Assembly: GCF_032460525.1 (NCBI RefSeq)
Contig: NZ_CP135963.1
Coordinates: 930,001 to 994,000 of the forward strand
Length of the DNA stretch: 64,000 nucleotides
DNA from: Geodermatophilus sp. DSM 44513
GTDB taxonomy: Bacteria > Actinomycetota > Actinomycetes > Mycobacteriales > Geodermatophilaceae
Direction of reading: 5' to 3'
The stretch's first letter is position 1; each line of letters begins with the position of its first letter. Both the position numbers and the translations under genes were made by a program. The notes beneath the pieces are model-generated. The model was given only the letters and a program-made list of their open reading frames with translations, was not told the origin of the DNA and searched no databases. Shown here piece after piece: positions 44,407-53,544 of this stretch.

Positions 44407-44919
44407 GTGCTCGTCGTCGTCTCAGGGCTGCCCGGCACCGGGAAGACCGCGCTCGCGGCCGCGCTCGCCACCCGGCTGGTGGCCGTCCACCTGTCCGTCG
44501 ACCCCATCGAGGACGCCCTGCTGGGCGCCGGCCTGCCGCGGTCGTGGGAGACCGGGGTGGCGGCCTACGAGGCGGCGCGGGTGATCGCCGCGCTGAACCT
44601 GGCCCGGGGGAGGCCCGTCGTGGTGGACGCCGTCAACGACAGCGAGCCGGCCCGGGACACCTGGCGGCGGGCGGCGGAGGACTCCGGTGCCCGGCTGTCG
44701 TTCGTGCTGCTGACCCTCGACGACGAGACGGAGCACCGCCGGCGGCTGGAGAGCCGGGTGCGGGACCTGACCCGGGTGCCGGAGCCGTCGTGGCAGGACG
44801 TCCGCGCCCGGGCGGCGTCGTACGCACCGTGGCCGGACGGGACGTGTCTCCGGGTCAGCGCGGACCGGCCCGTCGACGAACTGGTGGACGAGGTGGTCTC
44901 CCGGTTGACCGCCGGGTGA
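44407..44919 (+). CDS. P-loop kinase (AAA_33-type)
   Basis: 170 residues. Walker A GLPGTGKT (7-14), a Walker-B-like VVVDAVN, and an Arg-rich lid (HRRRLESRVRDL) fit the small AAA_33/shikimate-kinase-like nucleoside or sugar kinases such as those that phosphorylate antibiotics or tRNA. No substrate signature is visible. GTG start at 44407, the only start before the P-loop. Two stem-loops follow it. Confidence 0.85.
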   Translation: MLVVVSGLPGTGKTALAAALATRLVAVHLSVDPIEDALLGAGLPRSWETGVAAYEAARVIAALNLARGRPVVVDAVNDSEPARDTWRRAAEDSGARLSFVLLTLDDETEHRRRLESRVRDLTRVPEPSWQDVRARAASYAPWPDGTCLRVSADRPVDELVDEVVSRLTAG

Positions 44920-44933
44920 GCCCGCAGGGACAA

Positions 44934-44967
44934 CGACGGGCGCCGTCCCGGGGGACGGCGCCCGTCG
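44934..44967 (+). terminator. Hairpin terminator behind the P-loop kinase
   Basis: Perfect 15-base arms (cgacgggcgccgtcc / complement) with a four-base loop, 15 bases after the stop. Confidence 0.75.
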
Positions 44968-44970
44968 ACT

Positions 44971-45026
44971 GGCCTCGTCCAGAGGCTCACCCCGAGCGTG
45001 CGAGGGGTGAGGGGGACGAGGTCCTT
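44971..45026 (-). repeat. 56-base 3'-end stem-loop element (copy 2)
   Basis: On the minus strand it begins aaggacctcgtcc 3 bases behind the csbD stop and ends ggacgaggcc. 53 of 56 bases match copy 1 (30527-30582). Two of the three differences fall on paired positions of the outer stem and restore pairing (C-G in one copy, U-A in the other), evidence that the folded form is what is kept. Confidence 0.75.
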
Positions 45027-45029
45027 CCA

Positions 45030-45200
45030 CTACTTGAAGACGTCCTTGACCTTCTCGCCGGCCTGCTTGAGGTTGCCTGACGCCTGGTCGGCCTTGCCCT
45101 CGGCCTGCAGGTCGCGGTCGCCGGTCGCCTGGCCGACGGACTCCTTGCCCTTGCCGGACAGCTCCTCGGCCTTGTTCTTCGCCTTGTCGATGCCGCTCAT
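45030..45200 (-). CDS. CsbD family stress protein
   Basis: 56 residues, all CsbD: MSGIDKAKNKAEELSGKGKE, SVGQATGDRDLQAEGKADQA, SGNLKQAGEKVKDVFK. Highly charged, no membrane segment; the family is induced by general stress, often by the stress sigma factor, with no known biochemical activity. ATG at 45198-45200 has a good ribosome site (gaggag, on the minus strand). The 348 bases to its right are a divergent promoter region shared with the first peptide-transporter operon. Confidence 0.93.
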   Translation of the reverse strand: MSGIDKAKNKAEELSGKGKESVGQATGDRDLQAEGKADQASGNLKQAGEKVKDVFK

Positions 45201-45396
45201 GTCGCACTCCTCTCGTGGAACGAGCCCCGGTACCCACCGACGGCACTCCTCACACGTATACGGTGGGACGCCGCAAGACGTCCGGCGGCACGGCGGTTGC
45301 CGAGGGAAGTCCTGCTGTCTCTGGGGGCGGTGGGGGGGTCACCTGGAGCGCCCCGCGGTCGGATCCGGAGACGAGGTCACAAGTCGGTGACGTCCG

Positions 45397-45426
45397 TGGA
45401 CGCCCTTCTCGCAGCGCGCCTAGGGT
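45397..45426 (+). promoter_or_regulatory. Promoter of peptide-transporter operon 1
   Basis: TGGACG (-35, 45397-45402) and TAGGGT (-10, 45421-45426), 18-base spacing, about 120 bases before the SBP start. The surrounding bases resemble those upstream of operon 2 (gtccgtggacgc and cctagggt shared), so the two are probably controlled alike. The rest of 45201-45548 shows no gene. Confidence 0.55.
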
Positions 45427-45548
45427 CGCCGCTCGTAGCGGGGTGACCCCGTACCCGTCCACCTGATCCCGGCCGCCCGACGCTCGGCGGCGGCTGCCGG
45501 GGAGACGATCCGTTCCCCCCGCTGTGCGGGACGAGGGAGGCACTGCAC

Positions 45549-47201
45549 GTGAGGTTGAGCAAGCGCTCTGTTGCGCTCATCGCGACAGGCATGTCCGGCG
45601 TGGTGCTGCTGTCCGCCTGTGGCGGCGGCGGCGACGACGGGAGCGGCGCGGAGGGCGCCGCCGACGGGGGCACCTACAGCATCGCCCTCTACAGCGACCC
45701 CGAGAACCCGCTCGTCCCCGGCAACACGACCGAGAGCGAGGGCGCCCAGGTGGTCCGCTCGCTGTGGACCGGCCTGGTCGAGTACTCCACGGACGGCGCG
45801 GTCGAGTACACCGGTGTGGCCGAGTCGATCGAGTCCGACGACAACACCACGTGGACGGTCACGCTCAACGACGGCTGGACCTTCCACGACGGCACGCCCG
45901 TCACCGCCCAGTCCTTCGTGGACGCGTGGAACTACACCGCCTACAGCCCGAACGCCCAGGGCGGGTCCTACTTCTTCGCCAACATCGCCGGCTACGACGA
46001 GCTGCAGGCGCCGACCGACGACGCCGGCACCATCACCGGCGACCCGGCGGCGCAGGAGATGAGCGGGCTGCAGGTGGTGGACGACCGGACGTTCACCGTC
46101 ACCCTGTCCAGCCCGTTCGCCCAGTTCCCCGTGACCGTCGGCTACAGCGCCTTCTACCCGCTGCCGGAGTCCTTCTTCGCCGACCCGGAGGCCGCCGGCC
46201 GCCAGCCGGTCGGCAACGGGCCCATGCAGGCCACCGAGGAGTTCGTGCCGGGCCAGGGCTTCACCGTCACCCGCTACGACGAGTACGGCGGTGACCAGCC
46301 CGCCCAGGCCCAGTCCGTCGAGTTCCGGGTCTACACCGACATCAACACCGCCTACACCGACGTGCAGGCCGGCAACCTCGACGTCGCCCCGGACCTCCCG
46401 CCGGACGCCATCACCTCGGTCGAGGCGGAGTTCGGCGAGCGCTACCTGGAGGCGCCGTCGTCCGGGTTCACCTACCTCGGTTACCCGACCTACGACGAGC
46501 GCTTCTCCGACCCGCGCGTGCGCCAGGCGCTGTCGATGGCGGTCGACCGCCAGGCGATCGCCGACGCCATCTTCGCGGGCAGCCGCGAGCCGGCCGACGC
46601 GTTCATCGCCCCGGTGGTGGACGGCTACCGGGAGGGTGCCTGCCAGTACTGCCAGCTGGACGTCGACCGGGCCAACCAGCTGCTGGACGAGGCCGGCTTT
46701 GACCGCAGCCAGCCGCTGGAGCTGTGGTTCAACGCCGGAGCCGGTCACGACGCGTGGGTCGAGGCCGTGGGCAACCAGCTGCGCGAGAACGTGGGCGTCG
46801 ACTACTCGCTGCGCGGCGAGCTGGACTTCGCGCAGTACCTGCCGCTGCTCGACGAGCAGGGCGTCACCGGCCCCTACCGGCTGGCGTGGAGCATGGACTA
46901 CCCGAGCCCGCAGAACTACCTGGAGCCGCTGTACTCCACCGCGGCCCTGCCGCCGGCGGGCTCGAACACGACCTTCTACACCAACCCCGAGTTCGACGCC
47001 CTGATCCAGCAGGGCAACGGGGCCGCCAGCAACGAGGAGGCCATCGCCCTGTACCAGCAGGCCGAGGACCTCCTGCTGGAGGACATGCCGATCATCCCGA
47101 TGTTCTTCGACGTCGAGCAGGCCGTGCACGCCGAGACGGTCGGCGACGTGGTGATCGACGTCTTCGGGGACATCGACGTCGCGGCGGTCACCGTCACCTG
47201 A
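45549..47201 (+). CDS. Peptide ABC transporter substrate-binding lipoprotein (operon 1)
   Basis: 550 residues, SBP family 5 (OppA/DppA-like). Lipobox LSAC with C24 after a signal peptide; a Gly/Asp spacer; then the typical SLWTGLVEYSTDGAVEYTGVAESIE, WTVTLNDGWTFHDGTPVTAQSFVDAWNYT, VRQALSMAVDRQAIADAIF and CQLDVDRANQLLDEAGF. Binds oligopeptides outside the membrane. Among SBP_bac_5 proteins, SLWTGLVEY and the tail MPIIPMFFDVEQAV are close to the DppE/OppA branch. GTG start. First gene of its operon; a stem-loop separates it from the permeases. Confidence 0.95.
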   Translation: MRLSKRSVALIATGMSGVVLLSACGGGGDDGSGAEGAADGGTYSIALYSDPENPLVPGNTTESEGAQVVRSLWTGLVEYSTDGAVEYTGVAESIESDDNTTWTVTLNDGWTFHDGTPVTAQSFVDAWNYTAYSPNAQGGSYFFANIAGYDELQAPTDDAGTITGDPAAQEMSGLQVVDDRTFTVTLSSPFAQFPVTVGYSAFYPLPESFFADPEAAGRQPVGNGPMQATEEFVPGQGFTVTRYDEYGGDQPAQAQSVEFRVYTDINTAYTDVQAGNLDVAPDLPPDAITSVEAEFGERYLEAPSSGFTYLGYPTYDERFSDPRVRQALSMAVDRQAIADAIFAGSREPADAFIAPVVDGYREGACQYCQLDVDRANQLLDEAGFDRSQPLELWFNAGAGHDAWVEAVGNQLRENVGVDYSLRGELDFAQYLPLLDEQGVTGPYRLAWSMDYPSPQNYLEPLYSTAALPPAGSNTTFYTNPEFDALIQQGNGAASNEEAIALYQQAEDLLLEDMPIIPMFFDVEQAVHAETVGDVVIDVFGDIDVAAVTVT

Positions 47202-47217
47202 CCCCGCACCGCCCGCT

Positions 47218-47263
47218 GACCGCCGGGGGCGCCGTCCGTTCCGGACCGGTGCCCCCGGCGGTC
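47218..47263 (+). terminator. Intercistronic stem-loop between SBP and permeases (operon 1)
   Basis: gaccgccgggggc (47218-47230) pairs perfectly with gcccccggcggtc (47251-47263). There is no U-tract, so partial termination or an mRNA-stability barrier that favours the binding protein is likely. Confidence 0.6.
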
Positions 47264-47325
47264 GGCCGCGGGGCTCCAGACTGGACGCGACACGACGCCG
47301 CGACGGCGTCTGACCGAGGAGCGAC

Positions 47326-48249
47326 ATGGGCCGCTACATCGCCCGCCGACTACTGCTGACCATCCCCGTGCTGATCGGGGCGTCCTTCCTCATCTTCGCG
47401 ATGGTCTACGCCCTGCCGGGTGACCCGATCCGCGCCCTCGGCGGTGAGCGGCCGCTGTCCCCGGCCGTGATCGCCCAGCTCCGCGAGGAGTTCAACCTCG
47501 ACGACCCGCTGGTCGTCCAGTACGTCAAGTACGTCGGTGACCTGCTGCAGGGCGACCTCGGCACCGACTTCCGCGGCCGGGAGGTGAGCGACACCATCGT
47601 GCAGCGGCTGCCGGTCACCGTCCGGCTGACCGCGGTGGCCATCCTGATCGAGGCCGTGATCGGCGTCGCGGCCGGCGTGCTCGCCGGCATCCGGCGCAAC
47701 GGGTTCCTGGACAACCTGGTGCTCGTCTCGAGCACCCTGGTCGTGTCCGTGCCGATCCTGGTGCTGGCGTTCGTCGCCCAGTTCGTCCTGGGGTTGCAGT
47801 TCGGCCTGTTCCCGATCGCCGGGGTCCAGGAGGGCTGGTACAGCTACCTGCTGCCCGGCCTGGTCCTCGCCTCGGGCTCCCTGGCCTACGTCGCCCGGCT
47901 CACCCGCACCAGCGTCGCGGAGAACCTGCGCGCGGACCACGTGCGCACCGCGCGCGCCAAGGGACTGCTGCCGCGGACGGTGATCACGCGGCACACCCTG
48001 CGCAACAGCCTGATCCCGGTCGTCACGTTCGTCGGCGCCGACATCGGCACGCTGATGGGTGGCGCCATCGTCACCGAGACCGTCTTCAACCTGCCGGGCA
48101 TCGGCCGCGCCGTCTTCGACGCGGTGGCCGCCCAGGAGGGGGCGGTCGTCGTCGGCATCGTGACCCTGATGGTCTTCTTCTTCGTCTTCTTCAACCTGGT
48201 GGTCGACGTGCTCTACGCCGTCCTCGACCCGAGGATCCGCTATGACTGA
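47326..48249 (+). CDS. Peptide ABC transporter permease, OppB-like (operon 1)
   Basis: 307 residues, six TM segments. Opens GRYIARRLLLTIPVLIGASFLIFAMVYALPGDP, the OppB/DppB signature, and the EAA loop is DHVRTARAKGLLPRTVITRHTLRNSLIP. It pairs with OppC to form the membrane channel. ATG after gaggagcgac. Overlaps oppC by eight bases. Confidence 0.95.
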   Translation: MGRYIARRLLLTIPVLIGASFLIFAMVYALPGDPIRALGGERPLSPAVIAQLREEFNLDDPLVVQYVKYVGDLLQGDLGTDFRGREVSDTIVQRLPVTVRLTAVAILIEAVIGVAAGVLAGIRRNGFLDNLVLVSSTLVVSVPILVLAFVAQFVLGLQFGLFPIAGVQEGWYSYLLPGLVLASGSLAYVARLTRTSVAENLRADHVRTARAKGLLPRTVITRHTLRNSLIPVVTFVGADIGTLMGGAIVTETVFNLPGIGRAVFDAVAAQEGAVVVGIVTLMVFFFVFFNLVVDVLYAVLDPRIRYD

Positions 48250-49192
48250 TCAACAGCAGGCCGACCTGCGCCACGACGAGGTGGCAGCCGGCACCACGAC
48301 CGGCCTGGCCGCACCGTCGGTCGACGCCACCAGCGCCCGGCAGAACAGCCTGTGGAGCGACGCCTGGGGCCAGCTGCGGCGCAACCCGCTGTTCTGGATC
48401 GGCGCGCTGTTCGGCCTGGTGTTCCTGCTGATGGCCCTGGTGCCCCAGGTCTTCGCCCGGGGCGCCGACCCGCGCGACTGCGCGCTGACCAACAGCAACC
48501 AGCCGCCGTCGGCCCAGCACTGGTTCGGGTTCGACCAGCAGGGCTGCGACTACCTGGCCAACGTCGTCTACGGCGTCCGCAACTCGCTGCTCATCGGCCT
48601 GCTCGCGGTGCTGGTCATCCTGGTGCTCGGGGTGCTGGTCGGCGCGGTCTCCGGCTTCTACGGCGGTCTGGTCGACAGCGTGCTGTCCCGGCTCACCGAC
48701 GTCTTCTACGCGCTGCCGCTGATCCTGGGGGCGCTGGTCGTGCTCCGCAGCGGCATCCTCGGCCGGGGGGTGGTCGCGGTGGCCGTCGCCCTGGCCGTGT
48801 TCGGCTGGATGACCGCGATGCGGCTGGTCCGCTCCCAGGTGATCGCGGTGAAGACCTCCGACTACGTGGCCGCGGCCCGGGCCATGGGCGCCTCCAACGG
48901 GCGGATCCTGCTGCGGCACATCCTGCCCAACGCCGTCGCGCCGGTGCTGGTCTACACGACCATCACCATCGGGGTGCTCATCGCCGCGGAGGCCACCCTG
49001 ACGTTCCTCGGCGTGGGCCTGCAGCGGCCGGCCATCTCCTGGGGCCTGCAGATCGACGCCGGCCAGTCCCTGCTGCGCACGGCACCGCACCTGGTGCTCT
49101 TCCCCAGCCTCTTCCTGACCCTCACCGTGATGTCGTTCGTGATGATGGGTGACGCCCTCCGCGAGGCCCTCGACCCCAGGCAGCGCGCGTGA
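48242..49192 (+). CDS. Peptide ABC transporter permease, OppC-like (operon 1)
   Basis: 316 residues; cytosolic N-terminal ~45 residues, then six TM segments. PSAQHWFGFDQQGCDYLANVVYGVRNSLLIGLL is the OppC N-domain pattern, and the EAA loop is DYVAAARAMGASNGRILLRHILPNAVAPVLV. ATG lies inside the end of oppB (eight-base overlap); the stop overlaps oppD by four. Second channel subunit. Confidence 0.95.
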   Translation: MTDQQQADLRHDEVAAGTTTGLAAPSVDATSARQNSLWSDAWGQLRRNPLFWIGALFGLVFLLMALVPQVFARGADPRDCALTNSNQPPSAQHWFGFDQQGCDYLANVVYGVRNSLLIGLLAVLVILVLGVLVGAVSGFYGGLVDSVLSRLTDVFYALPLILGALVVLRSGILGRGVVAVAVALAVFGWMTAMRLVRSQVIAVKTSDYVAAARAMGASNGRILLRHILPNAVAPVLVYTTITIGVLIAAEATLTFLGVGLQRPAISWGLQIDAGQSLLRTAPHLVLFPSLFLTLTVMSFVMMGDALREALDPRQRA

Positions 49193-50232
49193 CCGCCCCT
49201 GAGCCCGCCCTGGCCCCCACCGGCGCCGGCACCCCGGTCCTCGAGGTCGAGGACCTGCACGTGGAGTTCCGCACCCGGTCCGGCGTGGTGAACGCCGTCA
49301 ACGGCATCAGCTACAGCCTGGCCGAGGGGCAGACGCTGGCCATCCTGGGCGAGTCCGGCTCGGGCAAGTCGGTCTCCGCGCAGGCGATCATGGGGATCCT
49401 CGACAGCCCGCCGGCCGCCATCACCGGGGGCAGCATCCTGTTCCAGGGACGCGACCTGCTCACCCGGTCGGCCGAGGAGCAGCGGAGGGTCCGCGGCCCC
49501 GGGATCTCGATGATCTTCCAGGACGCGCTGTCCTCGCTGAACCCCGTCTACAGCGTCGGGTTCCAGATCGGCGAGGTGTTCCGCGCCCACCGCGGGATGT
49601 CCAAGCGGGACGCCCGCAGGCGCGCGGTCGAGCTGATGGACCGGGTGCGGATCCCGGGGGCGGCGTCGCGGGTGGACGACTTCCCGCACCAGTTCTCCGG
49701 CGGCATGCGCCAGCGGGTCATGATCGCCATGGCCATCGCCCTGGACCCCCGGGTGCTCATCGCCGACGAGCCCACCACCGCCCTGGACGTCACCGTGCAG
49801 GCGCAGGTCATGGACCTGCTCACGGACCTGCAGCGGGACACCGGCATGGGCCTGGTCCTCATCACCCACGACCTCGGCGTGGTCAACGAGGTCGCCGACG
49901 AGGTCGCGGTCATGTACGCCGGGCGGATCGTCGAGCGGGGGACGGTCGACGACGTCTTCGGCCACCCGGCGCACCCCTACACCGAGGGGCTGATGAGGTC
50001 GGTGCCGCAGGTCGAGGCCAAGGGCGGTCGCCTGCTGCCGATCGTCGGCCAGCCGCCGAACCTGGCGGCCATCCCCGGGGGCTGCCCCTTCCACCCCCGG
50101 TGCGCGCGCCGCCGGCTGGGCGCCGCCGCGGCCCCGGGGCGCGAGTGCGCCACCGACGTCCCGCCGCTGCGCCTGGTCGCCCCCGGCCGCGAGGCGGCCT
50201 GCCACTACAGCGAGGAGGTCCTCGGTGGCTGA
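49189..50232 (+). CDS. Peptide ABC transporter ATPase, OppD-like (operon 1)
   Basis: 347 residues. Walker A GESGSGKS, signature FSGGMRQRV, Walker [13 protein letters not shown], switch His in LITHDLG. The C-terminal oligopeptide-transporter extension has the Cys residues GGCPFHPRC...C...ACHY that hold an iron-sulfur or zinc site in this family, but the middle CysxxxxxC stretch is reshuffled ([16 protein letters not shown]). GTG start overlapping oppC by four. One of two ATPases. Confidence 0.95.
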   Translation: MTAPEPALAPTGAGTPVLEVEDLHVEFRTRSGVVNAVNGISYSLAEGQTLAILGESGSGKSVSAQAIMGILDSPPAAITGGSILFQGRDLLTRSAEEQRRVRGPGISMIFQDALSSLNPVYSVGFQIGEVFRAHRGMSKRDARRRAVELMDRVRIPGAASRVDDFPHQFSGGMRQRVMIAMAIALDPRVLIADEPTTALDVTVQAQVMDLLTDLQRDTGMGLVLITHDLGVVNEVADEVAVMYAGRIVERGTVDDVFGHPAHPYTEGLMRSVPQVEAKGGRLLPIVGQPPNLAAIPGGCPFHPRCARRRLGAAAAPGRECATDVPPLRLVAPGREAACHYSEEVLGG

Positions 50233-51286
50233 GCCCACGACCGGCGCGACGGCCGCGTCCCGCACCCCGCCCGCGACGCCCGGTGAGACGCTGCTGGAGA
50301 TCCGCGGCCTGCAGAAGCACTTCCCGCTCACCCAGGGCATCGTGTTCAAGCGGACCATCGGCCACGTCCGCGCCGTGGACGGCGTCGACCTGACCATGCG
50401 CCGCGGGGAGACCGTGGGCCTGGTCGGGGAGTCCGGCTGCGGCAAGTCGACGGTGTCGAAGCTGCTGGTGGCGCTGGAGAAGCCGACGGCGGGGGAGATC
50501 CGCTACAAGGGCCAGGACGTCGCCCGGATGGGCGGCCGGGCGCTCAAGGCGTACCGGCGCGAGGTCCAGATCATCTTCCAGGACCCGTACGCGTCGCTGA
50601 ACCCGCGGATGACCGTCGGGGACATCGTCTCCGAGGGCTGGGCGGTGCACGCCGACGTGGCCCCGAAGAAGGGCCGGCTGCAGCGCACCCAGGACCTGCT
50701 CGACCGCGTCGGGCTCAACCCCGACTACGTCAACCGCTACCCGCACCAGTTCTCCGGGGGGCAGCGGCAGCGGATCGGCATCGCCCGCGCGCTCGCCCTG
50801 CGGCCCGAGGTCATCGTGTGCGACGAGCCCGTCTCGGCCCTGGACGTGTCGGTGCAGGCCCAGGTGGTGAACCTGCTGGAGGACCTGCAGGACGAGTTCG
50901 GCCTGTCCTACCTGTTCATCGCCCACGACCTCTCGGTGGTCCGGCACATCTCCGACCGGGTCGCGGTCATGTACCTCGGGAGCATCGTCGAGGAGGGCAC
51001 CGACCAGCAGGTCTACGGCTCGCCGTCGCACCCCTACACCCAGGCCCTGCTGTCGTCGGTGCCGCTGCACCAGCCGCACCTGCGCGGTCAGAAGGACCGC
51101 ATCCTGCTGCAGGGCGACGTGCCCAGCCCGGCCGACCCGCCCTCGGGCTGCCGGTTCCGCACCCGCTGCTGGAAGGCGCAGGACGTCTGCGCCCAGGAGG
51201 CCCCCGCACTGGTCGACCGCGGTCAGGGCCACCCCGCGGCGTGCCACTTCGCCGAGGCCCGCACCGTCGTCCCCCTCGAGGACTGA
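50225..51286 (+). CDS. Peptide ABC transporter ATPase, OppF-like (operon 1)
   Basis: 353 residues. LQKHFPLTQGIVFKRTIGHVRAVDGVDL is the OppF opening; Walker A GESGCGKS, signature FSGGQRQRI, Walker B VIVCDEPVSALD. The C-terminal Cys set (SGCRFRTRCWKAQDVC ... ACHF) is intact. GTG start overlapping oppD by eight. Last gene of operon 1. A long inverted repeat around 51286-51353 follows and overlaps the next promoter. Confidence 0.95.
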   Translation: MAEPTTGATAASRTPPATPGETLLEIRGLQKHFPLTQGIVFKRTIGHVRAVDGVDLTMRRGETVGLVGESGCGKSTVSKLLVALEKPTAGEIRYKGQDVARMGGRALKAYRREVQIIFQDPYASLNPRMTVGDIVSEGWAVHADVAPKKGRLQRTQDLLDRVGLNPDYVNRYPHQFSGGQRQRIGIARALALRPEVIVCDEPVSALDVSVQAQVVNLLEDLQDEFGLSYLFIAHDLSVVRHISDRVAVMYLGSIVEEGTDQQVYGSPSHPYTQALLSSVPLHQPHLRGQKDRILLQGDVPSPADPPSGCRFRTRCWKAQDVCAQEAPALVDRGQGHPAACHFAEARTVVPLED

Positions 51287-51353
51287 GCGCCCGGGCGAGA
51301 TCGTGAGCCTGGGTAACGAATTCGTCACGCCCGTGGACGCTCGTCCGGGCGCT
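51286..51353 (+). terminator. Inverted repeat closing operon 1
   Basis: agcgcccgggcga (51286-51298) and tcgtccgggcgct (51341-51353) pair with one wobble around a 42-base loop. The loop and right arm contain the -35 of operon 2, so termination and re-initiation are interlocked. Confidence 0.5.
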
Positions 51354-51362
51354 ACCTAGGGT
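51334..51362 (+). promoter_or_regulatory. Promoter of peptide-transporter operon 2
   Basis: TGGACG (51334-51339) and TAGGGT (51357-51362), 17-base spacing, with the same surrounding words as the operon 1 promoter. The gap 51363-51586 shows no other gene. Confidence 0.55.
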
Positions 51363-51586
51363 TCCGACAACACCCCGTCGAGCCGTCCCGCGGTCGGGTC
51401 ACCGGACGCGCAGAGGTCGGCGACCGGGTGCGGACCTCGGGCCGCCGGGGGGTGAGGGAGGGGACGCGTGCGGGCTCGATCCGGGTCGGGGACCCGCCGG
51501 CGAGGCGCCGGATCGGGTCGGGCACCGTCGCAGGGGCACGCACGCCGGAGCCCGCTCCGGCCCGACGACACCGGTGGAGGACACCC

Positions 51587-52570
51587 GTGGCGCGTTTCCT
51601 GCTGAAGCGACTGGCGAACTACGCCGTCCTGCTGCTCGTGGCCACCACGGTGGCCTACGTCGTCGCCTCGCTGGCGCTGGACCCCCGGGCCCGCTACGAG
51701 GGGCGCAACCCGCCGGTCCCGCCGGAGGTCGTCGACCAGGCGCTCACCTCCTACGGCGTCAACGACCGCGACCCGCTGCTCGGCCGCTACCTGGACTGGA
51801 TCGGCGGCCTGCTCACCGGGGACTTCGGCCAGACGGTGACCGGCGGCGACATCAACGCCGAGCTGGGCGCCCGGGCCCTGGTCAGCCTCCGGCTGCTGCT
51901 GCTCGGCACGATCGTCGGGATCACCGTCGGCGTGCTGCTGGGCGTGTGGAGCGCCATCAAGCAGTACCGCCTCACCGACCGGCTCTCCACCGCGTTCGCC
52001 TTCTTCTTCATCGCCACCCCGGTGTTCTTCACTGCGGTGCTGCTCAAGTACGGCGCGCTGCAGGTCAACGAGGCGGCCGGGACGACGCTGCTCTACTACA
52101 CCGGCTACGAGACACCCGGCCTGGAGGCCGGCTTCTGGGGCACCCTGCGCGACCAGGTCGCCCACCTGGTCCTGCCGACCCTGTCGATCGCCCTCGGCCT
52201 GATCGCGCTGTTCTCCCGGTACCAGCGCAACGCGATGCTCGACGTCATGGGCAGCGACTTCCTGCGCACCGCCCAGGCCAAGGGGCTCAGCCGGCGGCGG
52301 GCGCTGTTCAAGCACGGGCTGAGGACCGCGCTCATCCCGATGGCCACGCTGCTGGCCTACTACTTCGGCACCCTGGCCGTGGGCGCCACCTTCACCGAGA
52401 AGATCTTCGGCTGGCACGGCATGGGGGAGTGGCTGGTGGACTCGATCACCGGCAACGACATCAACGTCGTCGCGACCGTCGCCTTCTTCACCGCCGTCTT
52501 CGTCCTGTTCGCCGGCTTCCTGTCCGACGTGCTGTACGCCGTCCTCGACCCGCGCGTGCGGGTCTCCTGA
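51587..52570 (+). CDS. Peptide ABC transporter permease, OppB-like (operon 2)
   Basis: 327 residues, six TM segments; MARFLLKRLANYAVLLLVATTVAYVVAS is an OppB-type start and SDFLRTAQAKGLSRRRALFKHGLRTALIP is the EAA loop. The extra segment RARYEGRNPPVPPEVVDQALTSYGVNDRDPLLGRY is the long first periplasmic loop. GTG start at 51587 with ggtggagg before it. First gene of operon 2, unlike operon 1 where the SBP is first. Confidence 0.94.
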   Translation: MARFLLKRLANYAVLLLVATTVAYVVASLALDPRARYEGRNPPVPPEVVDQALTSYGVNDRDPLLGRYLDWIGGLLTGDFGQTVTGGDINAELGARALVSLRLLLLGTIVGITVGVLLGVWSAIKQYRLTDRLSTAFAFFFIATPVFFTAVLLKYGALQVNEAAGTTLLYYTGYETPGLEAGFWGTLRDQVAHLVLPTLSIALGLIALFSRYQRNAMLDVMGSDFLRTAQAKGLSRRRALFKHGLRTALIPMATLLAYYFGTLAVGATFTEKIFGWHGMGEWLVDSITGNDINVVATVAFFTAVFVLFAGFLSDVLYAVLDPRVRVS

Positions 52571-52581
52571 GGAGCGCCGAC

Positions 52582-53544
52582 ATGACCATCCCCGTCGACC
52601 CGCTCGTCGTCGCCGACGACGACGCCCTCCGGGACACCGACCGCCAGCAGCCGCCGGGGCCCGACGTCGTCGTCCGGGGCCGCCGCCAGCTGGTCACCCG
52701 GCGGCTGCGCCGCGACCGGGCCGCGATGGCCGCCCTCGTCGTCCTCATGGCGCTGTTCATGCTCGCCTTCGCCGGCCCCACCGTCTACCGGCTGATCACG
52801 GGCTGGACCTACACCGACCAGGACTTCACCGCCTTCCTGCAGCCGCCCTCGCCGAGCCACTGGTTCGGCACCACGCAGATCGGCGGTGACGTCTTCGCGC
52901 TGACCATGCGCGGCCTGCAGAAGTCGCTGCTGATCGGGCTGCTGGTGGCGGTCATCTCCACCGGGCTGGCCGCGGTCGTGGGCGCCTTCGCCGGCTACCT
53001 CGGCGGCTGGACCGACCGGGTCCTCATGTGGCTGGTGGACCTGCTGCTGGTGATCCCGGCGTTCCTCGTCGTGGCGATCATCAGCCGCAACCTGGACGGG
53101 GGCGGCTGGATCGCGCTGGTGTTCCTCATCGCGGGGTTCGGCTGGATGATCACCGCGCGCATCGTCCGCGGCATGACGCTCAGCCTGCGGGAGCGGGAGT
53201 TCGTGCTGGCCGCCCGCTACTCCGGGGTGTCCACGCCGGGGATCATCTTCCGCCACCTCATCCCCAACATGAGCTCGCTGCTCATCATCGACGCGACGAT
53301 CGCGGTGGCGACGGCGATCATCGCCGAGTCCGGGCTGTCCTACTTCGGCTTCGGCGTCAAGCCGCCGGACGTCTCGCTGGGCACGCTGATCGCCGACGGC
53401 ACCCAGTCGGCCTTCACCTTCCCGTGGCTGTTCATGTTCTCCGGCGGTCTGCTCGTGCTCACCACGCTGGCGGTCAGCGTCTTCGGCGACGGGCTGCGCG
53501 ACGCGCTGGACCCCGGCGCCAAGCGCGCCGGCGGCACGCAGTGA
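52582..53544 (+). CDS. Peptide ABC transporter permease, OppC-like (operon 2)
   Basis: 320 residues. QPPSPSHWFGTTQIGGDVFALTMRGLQKSLLIGLL is the OppC pattern; the EAA loop is EFVLAARYSGVSTPGIIFRHLIPNMSSLLI. ATG at 52582 with gaggag nearby. Overlaps the ATPase fusion by four bases (GTGA). Confidence 0.95.
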   Translation: MTIPVDPLVVADDDALRDTDRQQPPGPDVVVRGRRQLVTRRLRRDRAAMAALVVLMALFMLAFAGPTVYRLITGWTYTDQDFTAFLQPPSPSHWFGTTQIGGDVFALTMRGLQKSLLIGLLVAVISTGLAAVVGAFAGYLGGWTDRVLMWLVDLLLVIPAFLVVAIISRNLDGGGWIALVFLIAGFGWMITARIVRGMTLSLREREFVLAARYSGVSTPGIIFRHLIPNMSSLLIIDATIAVATAIIAESGLSYFGFGVKPPDVSLGTLIADGTQSAFTFPWLFMFSGGLLVLTTLAVSVFGDGLRDALDPGAKRAGGTQ